A DNA stretch of 5,348 nucleotides from NCBI GenBank assembly GCA_020631035.1, contig JAHDIA010000444.1:1-5348 (forward strand), in the 5' to 3' direction. A model generated the notes under the pieces. It was not told where the DNA came from. It worked only from the letters and a program-made list of their open reading frames with translations, and ran no database searches. Below, in pieces: positions 1 through 5,348 of the stretch. The position numbers were made by a program, and so were the translations under genes. Within the stretch, counting starts at the first letter, position 1. The number at the start of each line of letters is the position of its first letter. Source of the stretch: Chitinophagales bacterium (GTDB lineage: Bacteria; Bacteroidota; Bacteroidia; Chitinophagales; UBA2359).

Positions 1-69
1 GCAAATAGCCACCAAACCAAGGCCTACAAATAACAAAATAAGCTGGTAAAAAAAGATATTAGTCAGCAT
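1..69 (-). CDS. N-terminus of a divergent membrane or exported protein, cut off by the left edge
   Basis: Reading the minus strand from an ATG at 69-67 gives 23 uninterrupted codons to base 1: MLTNIFFYQLILLFVGLGLV, then AIC. After a short polar start the peptide is almost entirely hydrophobic (roughly residues 5-22), which fits a transmembrane helix or signal peptide. An in-frame TAG lies directly before the ATG, so no longer start is possible from an upstream ATG. The sequence before the start is A/T-rich with no clear Shine-Dalgarno site, which is normal in Bacteroidota. The gene diverges from the large gene at 389, with 319 bp between the two starts. The family cannot be recognised from 23 residues. 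A chance open frame this short is possible, but a Met start followed by a clean hydrophobic helix in a region that otherwise lacks genes supports a real gene. Confidence 0.5.
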   Translation of the reverse strand, partial: MLTNIFFYQLILLFVGLGLVAIC

Positions 70-91
70 CTAAAATGGTATTAAGAAAACA

Positions 92-119
92 CAAATAGAC
101 AATCTCACCAATTCACAAA
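92..119 (-). promoter_or_regulatory. Candidate Bacteroidota-type promoter for the leftward gene
   Basis: On the minus strand TCTATTTG (99-92) matches the Bacteroidota -7 consensus TAnnTTTG at five of its six fixed positions. A TTTG (119-116) lies 16 bases upstream, just short of the usual 17-23 base spacing to the -33 element. A start about seven bases downstream would leave a short leader of around 16 bases before the ATG at 69. The match is imperfect and such short A/T-rich words are frequent here. Confidence 0.3.
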
Positions 120-147
120 AACCACAAATAGTAATACTTACACATTT

Positions 148-168
148 AAAATTAAATAATTTAATTTT
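148..168. repeat. A/T-only inverted repeat
   Basis: AAAATTAAA (148-156) and TTTAATTTT (160-168) are perfect reverse complements around a 3-base loop. The stem has no G-C pairs and no T-run follows it, so it is a poor terminator. It could be a protein-binding or DNA-bending site between the divergent promoters, or a product of base composition alone. Confidence 0.35.
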
Positions 169-300
169 GATAGCAATGTTACAAGCTCTTTTTATTATAA
201 AAAAAACACACATCTTAAACATTCAACGCCCGTACACATAGACAAGCTTAACATATTTTTTTAAAATAACATGATTGTGCTATTTACATAACCCATTTTC

Positions 301-316
301 AAAAGTGGACACTTTT
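301..316. promoter_or_regulatory. Near-palindrome AAAAGTG-GA-CACTTTT, candidate operator
   Basis: Perfect 7-base arms (301-307 and 310-316) flank a 2-base centre. The symmetry includes G and C positions (GTG/CAC), which makes it less likely to be composition noise than the A/T-only repeat at 148. It lies about 40 bases upstream of the plus-strand promoter candidate and 72 bases before the large gene's ATG, a reasonable place for a dimeric regulator to bind. The regulator is unknown. The word also resembles ends seen in some insertion sequences, but no transposase or matching second end is present. Confidence 0.35.
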
Positions 317-357
317 CATATTAGATAAGTTAAAATGCCAAATGAATAACTTATTTA

Positions 358-365
358 AATCTTTG
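358..365 (+). promoter_or_regulatory. Candidate -7 promoter element of the large surface-protein gene
   Basis: AATCTTTG matches the Bacteroidota -7 consensus TAnnTTTG at five of its six fixed positions. No TTTG is seen at the expected -33 distance, so the match rests on the -7 element alone. Transcription from here would leave a leader of roughly 17 bases before the ATG at 389, with an A-rich stretch (AAAGAG, 376-381) seven bases upstream of that ATG. Confidence 0.3.
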
Positions 366-388
366 TATTTATTTTAAAGAGTAAATTT

Positions 389-3300
389 ATGCTAAAACAA
401 ACTTACCTATTATGTGCTTGTTTATGCTTCCTTTGGGAAACAAATAATACTTATTCACAAACGAATGTAAATGAAATTGTCAATGCTTATTGCCCCATAA
501 ATTCAATAGTAGGCAACAATACAAATATTGATAATTTTTCATACACTAGTCATAATACCAAGCAGGATGGCATGCTTTTTATAGATGCCCAAATACAGAA
601 TCCAAATCAAATTTTCAAGGCTTATTCTGAATATCATTGTGATGGATTCCATTTATTTACACATGGAAAATCTGGTCAATTGTTAATTGATGGAGATTGG
701 AAGAATGCTCAACAAATTGCTAAATGGCTTCAATGCCATTATGACCTAAGACCTCAATCAAAACTGAATATTTATGGATGTGAATTTGCAAAAGGCGAAA
801 AAGGCGAAGAAGCCGTTGCCTATCTTGAAAATATCTTGGATGTTTCAGTTTCAGCCTCCAATGACGTCACTGGAACAGATGGTGACTGGGAGTTGGAAAT
901 AGGACAAACAAACAACTCTATTATCATACATAACTACCAAGACAATTTACAACAGGCAAGCCTACCTATACAGTCGGGAATGGCTACAGTCACGTGTTTT
1001 TCCGCCTTGAGTGGTCCTGACAATTTAGTAGGTGGTGTTGGTAGTGACCCTAGTGGATACGTAATGGGAATTTATGACATTCGTGAACCCGATTGTGGTA
1101 CTGATACTCCTGGTGGTTCCTCAAACTGGCAGGCTGCCTCTGATGGTGTTTACCATGACCCAAGTTGGACAGCTGCTAACTTGGGAGAGCTATTCGGGCT
1201 CGACCTTTGTGATAATGCAGCCAATCCAGATATGTATGTCACTAGTGATGGATTTACATTTAGTGCCCTATCAAATTTAGTTTTGTCAAACGCTGCAGGA
1301 GCTACAGGTGGAGATATTTTCAAAATTGATGGAACTACAGGAGCCATTACCCACCTTGTTGGTTTGCCCAATACCCAATATACCACATCTGACGGAGTGA
1401 ATACCTACAATAGATATGTTGGTCTGGGAAACGTAAGTTATAATTGTAATTCAACCTTGTATGTTACCAATCTAGATGATGGTAAAATTTATGCTATCAA
1501 CGAATCCACTGGAACCATCATTGATGATTTCGACCATGGGCTACTTGTGAATGGAGTAGGAGATGATACAGGTAGGCGATACACTCAATTAGATAGACTT
1601 GTTTACGGTGTGGCTTATAATCCTTGTAACAATCGTGTTTACTATGGAGTGCCAGGCAATGTCTCAAACAATACAGGTCCACCAGGTACCAATCTCGTTT
1701 ACTCTGTTGGCTTAAATCCAGATGGTACTTTTGATGAAAGTTCCATCATGCTTGAAATCACAATAAATGAAGTTTATACTTACAATGATGGTCTTGTTAC
1801 AGCATATTCTGTGATTTCTGATATAGAGTTCAATAGTGATTGTAGTAAAATGATTATCTCACAAAGATCAATTAAATATAGTGCTCAAAGCGACTTCCTA
1901 TTAGGTGTACATGCTGCTGGTGTTTTCAATTATAGTTTTGATGGAAGTAGTTGGGTATCCCCAATCACCTATACACTGGGAACCTTTAATGTTTCAAGAA
2001 ATGGTGCTGGTGGGGTTGATTTTGGTTATGGTAATTATGGAGCATGTGGACCAGAAAATGCTTGTGAAGATGCAATGGTCGCATCAGTCGAAAACTTCAA
2101 TGGTATATTTGCTCAAAGTATTTATGGAATGCAAATCTCAGATATTAATGGCAATGGTGCTGGTTTCCCAGACAATTCCTATTATGTAGATTTAGATGGT
2201 ACACTGGATGACCTAGCCAATGATAAAACTGGGCTTGGAGACGTGGATGTGTACAGTTTTGAATGTCGCCCTCCTTGTGACGCCCCTACCCCTGCAATAA
2301 GTGTTACTGACAATGTTTGTGATCCAGTTACAACAGGTAGTTTCAATATAGTAACAGATTGTGGAACTGGATATACCTTAGAATATAGTACAGATGGAGG
2401 AGCCACTTGGTCTACAACTGCTCCCACTTATGGTACTAGTGCTATAAATGTAATGGCTCGTTGTATCAATGACGCTGATCCTACTTGTGTAAGTCCGCCT
2501 TTTGGTCCAGTCACCTCTAATCCTGCTGAATGTTGTACTCCTCCAATACTTATTTGTGAGAGCAATATCAACAATCAAGGATGGGTAGACGAAACTGATT
2601 GTGCTGTGACTGTTTGTGAAGGAGATGAATTAAGTTTATCTGTCAACCCCAATGGTTTGGCTTCTTATACGTGGACTGGTCCCAATGGTTTTAGTGGACA
2701 AGGTGACGGAGGCGGTGCCATCTTAATTAGCAGTAGTATCAATAGCAGTATGGCAGGTGTCTATACGGTTATAACAAACGTCGGAAGCGGATGTAGCAGT
2801 ACGGCATCTATAACGGTTTCTCTGCAAGATTGCGGAACTGGTAACGGTGACCCACAATGTGTTTGTGAAGATTATTTATACTTAAATGATCCTTTCGGAA
2901 GTCAGGTACATAAATACCAGATAAATGCTAATGGTACCTTAAGTGAAATACTTAATAATGGAAATACTTGGTATCCAGGCGGAGGAATCAGTGAATTATC
3001 AAGTCCTCACGGATTAGGAGCTGATCTTAATGGCTTTTTATACATAGGAGATGCCGTTTTTGGAGAACCAAACAAACAGATTAGACAGCTTACCTGTGAT
3101 GGTACAATTACACCCACATCTGAAGTAAGTTTCCCGATAGGGGCAGGGGTTTTTAACATTGTTTCTACAGACAATAGTCTTTTTTACACCGTACTTGGTG
3201 AGCAAACTGTTAAACAATTAGACATCTGTTCTGGAACAGTAATCAATGAAGTGTGCTTTAATGGTAATACATTTGCAGATTGGGGACTTTTTCTCGACGA

Positions 3301-5203
3301 CAATGGTACTTTTTATGCTGCTACTTCTTATGAAACAACAAACGCCAACTTGTATAGATTCACCATAAATGATTTTGGCACAGGAGTATGTATTGATCCT
3401 TTAATTTCTGCGGGAGATAATATTATTAATATTGGAGATAATGAATTACCCCAAACCACTTTATTTGGAGTGACAACAGATGATTTTGGAAATATTTATA
3501 TTGTTGATAAATTACCAGGTCAAGCACGAATATTAAAGTATGACAGTAATGGCAATCTATTAGCGACATCTCCATATGATAGTGTTGATGGAGATGGTGG
3601 ATGGTTCAATACAACTGGCTTAGTATATAGTGAAACCTCTGGTCTTCTTTACTCTTCATCTGAAAGTCCAAATGAAGACTGTGTATATATTTTTGATACC
3701 AATTTGAATCCTATAGGAAGTGCTGTTGGTCCTTCTGCTGATGGGGGGAACAACGCTAAAGGTATTGCAATACAAAAAGAATGCTGTCCGATTCCAAGTA
3801 CTCAAACCATTAATGAGGTTTTCTGTACAGGGTCTAGTAACACTCCTCTCTTTTTAAATGAACTCTTTCCCTGTGAAGGTACAATTTGTGAAGGAATCTG
3901 GAATCCTGTTGATGCAGCCTCGGCAGCAGTTTATGATGACTGTGCACAGAGGATTTTACCAGGAATTAGCCCTGGATGCTACAGCTTTAACAAGGGTTCA
4001 GATGGAACAGGCAATAAACAATGTGGTGTATTTAATTTGACTTTCAATCTAGAAGTTATAGAAATGCCTTCAATTGCTGTATCAGGAAATCAACTTGTAT
4101 GTGGAGATGATTTACCCCAAGAATTGAGTGTAACAATAAGTGATCCAAGTAGTCAGGTGCAATGGCAAATGAGTACTACTTCTTGCACAGAAGGTTTTTC
4201 AGATGTAGTCGGAGCAAACTCAACTACTTATCAGCCAAATTCTATAACTCAAACTACTTACTTTAAGGCTATTATAACAAATATAGCTTCCTGTTCAGGC
4301 GGAACTTGTCAATATGAGAGCGATTGTATCACTGTAAATTACTTTGAATCTCCACCACCAGAGGAATTATGTGAAGGAGAAACAATCAATCTCTTTGCAG
4401 ATTCAGGATTTACTTCTTACCAGTGGTTTAAAGATGGAGTAGTGCTGATGGGAGAAACCGCTCAAACAATCACAGTAAGTGAGGCAGGGTTCTATCAGTA
4501 TACGGTTGATGGAGTACTTTTAGAAGCATGTAATCAAGAAATGTGCTGTCCAATAGAGGTGCAGATAAATGACTGTTTTGATGTAGCACTTACCAAATCA
4601 GTTGATTTAACAATGCCATCCTTGGGTTCTCCTGTTGTCTTTACAATTGTAGTTGAAAACTTAGGGAATGCCGTTACAGGAGCAACCATCAATGACATTT
4701 TACCTTCAGGTCTTACCTATAACAACATTTATACAGCAAGTACAGGAAGCTATGATGGTACCAACTGGATCATTGGAGATATGGGAGTTGGACAGATTGA
4801 TAGCATTCAAATTACTGTAACTGCTGATGCAGCAGGCGTAATAACCAATGAAGCTAGTGTAAGTATTAACGAATTAGAAAGCAACTTAAACAACAATGAG
4901 GACAATGCTTGTGTATCTGTTCCAATACAAATTTGTGACAATCAATCCATTGATATAGATGTTATGGCAGAAGCAGGCTTTACAGATTATCAATGGTTCA
5001 AAGATGGTATACCCATTTCGGGCGCAACTAATCAATCCTATAAAATTACTGAAGTGGGCATATATACTTACACCATAGATGGTACAGAACCAACAGGAGA
5101 CTGTGAAGCGGAGTTGTGTTGTCCAATAGTGGTTGAGCAAGTTTCATGTTGCCCCACCCTTAATTGTTTACCTGTCACTGTTACCATTACGAAAACAAAC
5201 TAA
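389..5203 (+). CDS. Giant modular secreted or cell-surface protein (DUF4347, beta-propeller-like, Ig-like and DUF11 modules)
   Basis: Complete 1604-residue gene. ATG 389 is the first possible ATG, since an in-frame TAA lies at 356-358; AAAGAG (376-381) is at most a weak ribosome site. Residues 1-24 look like a signal peptide (K3, hydrophobic core about 5-15, ending TYSQ); the clustered Cys 9, 11 and 13 do not form a good lipobox. Residues 62-172 resemble DUF4347: FTHGKSG (H92, G93), IYGCEFAKGEKG (C131) and a closing GDWELE. Residues 190-628 are beta-propeller-like, with recurring strands such as IFKIDGTTGAI, LYVTNLDDGKIYAIN and a final GLGDVDVYSF. Cys-bounded and Ig-like modules follow (634-716, 736-815), then a second propeller-like region (822-1132; GLGADLNGFLYIGD, VTTDDFGNIYIVD), a Cys-rich module (1133-1225), an Ig-like module (1230-1318), a repeated Ig-like module (1327-1396 and 1515-1588) around a DUF11 domain (1397-1512), and the tail CLPVTVTITKTN. 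No type IX CTD, gliding-type C-terminus or membrane anchor is visible. Adhesion or binding is inferred from architecture only; no ligand can be named. Confidence 0.93.
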   Translation: MLKQTYLLCACLCFLWETNNTYSQTNVNEIVNAYCPINSIVGNNTNIDNFSYTSHNTKQDGMLFIDAQIQNPNQIFKAYSEYHCDGFHLFTHGKSGQLLIDGDWKNAQQIAKWLQCHYDLRPQSKLNIYGCEFAKGEKGEEAVAYLENILDVSVSASNDVTGTDGDWELEIGQTNNSIIIHNYQDNLQQASLPIQSGMATVTCFSALSGPDNLVGGVGSDPSGYVMGIYDIREPDCGTDTPGGSSNWQAASDGVYHDPSWTAANLGELFGLDLCDNAANPDMYVTSDGFTFSALSNLVLSNAAGATGGDIFKIDGTTGAITHLVGLPNTQYTTSDGVNTYNRYVGLGNVSYNCNSTLYVTNLDDGKIYAINESTGTIIDDFDHGLLVNGVGDDTGRRYTQLDRLVYGVAYNPCNNRVYYGVPGNVSNNTGPPGTNLVYSVGLNPDGTFDESSIMLEITINEVYTYNDGLVTAYSVISDIEFNSDCSKMIISQRSIKYSAQSDFLLGVHAAGVFNYSFDGSSWVSPITYTLGTFNVSRNGAGGVDFGYGNYGACGPENACEDAMVASVENFNGIFAQSIYGMQISDINGNGAGFPDNSYYVDLDGTLDDLANDKTGLGDVDVYSFECRPPCDAPTPAISVTDNVCDPVTTGSFNIVTDCGTGYTLEYSTDGGATWSTTAPTYGTSAINVMARCINDADPTCVSPPFGPVTSNPAECCTPPILICESNINNQGWVDETDCAVTVCEGDELSLSVNPNGLASYTWTGPNGFSGQGDGGGAILISSSINSSMAGVYTVITNVGSGCSSTASITVSLQDCGTGNGDPQCVCEDYLYLNDPFGSQVHKYQINANGTLSEILNNGNTWYPGGGISELSSPHGLGADLNGFLYIGDAVFGEPNKQIRQLTCDGTITPTSEVSFPIGAGVFNIVSTDNSLFYTVLGEQTVKQLDICSGTVINEVCFNGNTFADWGLFLDDNGTFYAATSYETTNANLYRFTINDFGTGVCIDPLISAGDNIINIGDNELPQTTLFGVTTDDFGNIYIVDKLPGQARILKYDSNGNLLATSPYDSVDGDGGWFNTTGLVYSETSGLLYSSSESPNEDCVYIFDTNLNPIGSAVGPSADGGNNAKGIAIQKECCPIPSTQTINEVFCTGSSNTPLFLNELFPCEGTICEGIWNPVDAASAAVYDDCAQRILPGISPGCYSFNKGSDGTGNKQCGVFNLTFNLEVIEMPSIAVSGNQLVCGDDLPQELSVTISDPSSQVQWQMSTTSCTEGFSDVVGANSTTYQPNSITQTTYFKAIITNIASCSGGTCQYESDCITVNYFESPPPEELCEGETINLFADSGFTSYQWFKDGVVLMGETAQTITVSEAGFYQYTVDGVLLEACNQEMCCPIEVQINDCFDVALTKSVDLTMPSLGSPVVFTIVVENLGNAVTGATINDILPSGLTYNNIYTASTGSYDGTNWIIGDMGVGQIDSIQITVTADAAGVITNEASVSINELESNLNNNEDNACVSVPIQICDNQSIDIDVMAEAGFTDYQWFKDGIPISGATNQSYKITEVGIYTYTIDGTEPTGDCEAELCCPIVVEQVSCCPTLNCLPVTVTITKTN
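4367..4576 (+). repeat. Internal Ig-like module, copy 1 (within the large gene)
   Basis: Residues 1327-1396, from LCEGETINL to CCPIEVQINDC. Shared with copy 2 are an opening Cys, GFT-YQWFKDG, a G-Y-YT-DG strand and CCPI-V near the end. The YQWFKDG and following strands fit an Ig-like or PKD-like beta sandwich. The Cys residues bordering it probably form disulfides outside the cytoplasm. Confidence 0.75.
4931..5152 (+). repeat. Internal Ig-like module, copy 2 (within the large gene)
   Basis: Residues 1515-1588, from ICDNQSIDI to CCPIVVEQVSCC. It is clearly homologous to residues 1327-1396 but slightly longer, through a small insertion before the last Cys cluster. The DNA of the two copies differs at many synonymous sites (for example in the YQWFKDG codons), so the duplication is old. 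The DUF11 domain lies between the copies. Confidence 0.75.
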
Positions 5204-5259
5204 GCATTGCTGTAAATGAATATACCACCATCATTATTTTTAAGGTGGTATATTCTTTA
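5177..5259 (+). repeat. Tandem direct repeat at gene end, unit 1
   Basis: This unit spans the last eight sense codons, the stop and the terminator hairpin of the large gene. The strong part, 5192-5259, recurs at 5280-5348 with one substitution and one inserted base; 5205-5259 is matched exactly. Upstream of 5192 the likeness (ACTGTT..CC..ATTA) is weak and needs gaps, so the left boundary is uncertain. Confidence 0.75.
5218..5258 (+). terminator. Probable intrinsic terminator of the large gene
   Basis: GAATATACCACC (5218-5229) pairs perfectly with GGTGGTATATTC (5244-5255) around a 14-base loop, beginning 15 bases after the stop codon. The 12-bp stem has a G-C-rich top (ACCACC/GGTGGT). The trailing T-run is short (TTT at 5256-5258), so termination may be partial, or the hairpin may protect the 3' end of the RNA. 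Confidence 0.65.
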
Positions 5260-5348
5260 ACTGTTTTCCTATTATATTTAAAACAAACTAAAACATTGCT
5301 GTAAATGAATATACCACCATCATTATTTTTAAGGTGGTATATTCTTTA
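5260..5348 (+). repeat. Tandem direct repeat, unit 2, ending at the window edge
   Basis: This is a near-copy of 5177-5259 placed directly after it. It carries a pseudo gene end (AAAACAAACTAA at 5280-5291, the same as the last three codons plus stop of the large gene) and the hairpin. It stops at the same base as unit 1, which is also the last base of the window, so further units may follow. Confidence 0.7.
5307..5347 (+). terminator. Second copy of the terminator hairpin
   Basis: GAATATACCACC (5307-5318) and GGTGGTATATTC (5333-5344) form the same perfect 12-bp stem and 14-base loop as the hairpin at 5218, exactly 89 bases downstream. It may back up the first terminator, or may be there only because the segment was duplicated. 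Confidence 0.55.

Larger units (their letters stand above)
70..388. other. AT-rich intergenic region between two divergent starts
   Basis: These 319 bases carry no convincing gene in any frame and are clearly richer in A and T than the flanking coding sequence. They contain weak promoter candidates for both divergent genes (near 92-119 on the minus strand and 358-365 on the plus strand), an A/T-only inverted repeat (148-168), a near-palindrome (301-316), and the 9-mer CACAAATAG at 90-98 and again at 123-131. No riboswitch, tRNA or other structured RNA was recognised. Confidence 0.7.

Noticed and set aside
301..316. End of an insertion sequence
   Set aside because: The near-palindrome recalls some transposon ends, but there is no transposase fragment, target duplication or second matching end in the window.
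389..460. Lipoprotein signal peptide based on Cys 9, 11 and 13
   Set aside because: The Cys residues sit inside a short hydrophobic core too near the N-terminus and lack a proper lipobox. Cleavage near TYSQ by the general signal peptidase fits better.
1150..1386. Minus-strand open frame of 78 codons inside the large gene
   Set aside because: It lies wholly within the plus-strand coding sequence, whose domain content is convincing. Its product shows no domain, signal or sensible composition.
1905..2189. Plus-strand open frame of 94 codons in another phase
   Set aside because: Its Met- and Val-rich product is what a frame-shifted reading of the large gene's Gly/Asp/Asn-rich codons gives. It has no start signal or independent support.
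2182..2578. Two overlapping minus-strand open frames (2182-2427 and 2378-2578)
   Set aside because: Both are antisense to a Cys-bounded module of the large gene. Low-complexity Ser/Thr/Val-rich products and no start context mark them as shadows.
4886..5140. Minus-strand open frame of 84 codons with Cys and aromatic residues
   Set aside because: It is the antisense image of the second Ig-like module and the DUF11 end. The hydrophobic look comes from reverse-reading Asn/Asp/Glu codons.
5177..5348. CRISPR array or integron-type recombination sites
   Set aside because: There are only two units with no regular spacers, and no cas gene or integrase in view. The hairpin's simple perfect stem right behind a stop codon is better explained as a terminator.

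Overview
The window looks like part of a low-GC Bacteroidota genome. Saprospiria or a related marine or sludge lineage is the most likely source, but the genus cannot be read from the sequence. The case rests on three things: a very large, Cys-rich, modular surface or secreted protein with a DUF4347-type N-terminus, beta-propeller-like regions, Ig-like modules and a DUF11 module; a signal peptide ending in the Tyr-Ser-Gln style common in this phylum; and an AT-rich intergenic region whose best promoter matches are near-versions of the Bacteroidota TAnnTTTG element rather than an E. coli-like TATAAT box with a Shine-Dalgarno site.

Layout. Positions 1-69 (minus strand) hold the first 23 codons of a divergent gene that runs off the left edge. 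They encode a hydrophobic N-terminus, probably a membrane anchor or signal peptide. Positions 70-388 are a 319-bp AT-rich intergenic region between the two divergent starts, with weak candidate promoters on both strands, a 16-bp near-palindrome (AAAAGTG-GA-CACTTTT) and an A/T-only inverted repeat. Positions 389-5203 (plus strand) are one complete 1604-aa gene, which dominates the window. Positions 5204-5348 hold a strong 12-bp-stem hairpin, probably the gene's terminator, followed at once by a second near-identical copy that reaches the last base of the window.

The large protein reads in order as: signal peptide; DUF4347-like domain with a His-Gly and Cys arrangement; first beta-propeller-like region; Cys-bounded and Ig-like modules; second propeller-like region; Cys-rich modules; Ig-like module; DUF11; a second copy of the same Ig-like module; and a short Cys-containing tail. 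It has no recognisable type IX secretion C-terminal domain, so how it is exported and held at the surface is the main open question. No enzyme, mobile element, CRISPR array or RNA gene is visible.

The right edge is suspicious. The last 55 bases repeat positions 5205-5259 exactly, as expected if a contig stopped at a repeated k-mer inside a tandem array. More copies may exist in the real genome.
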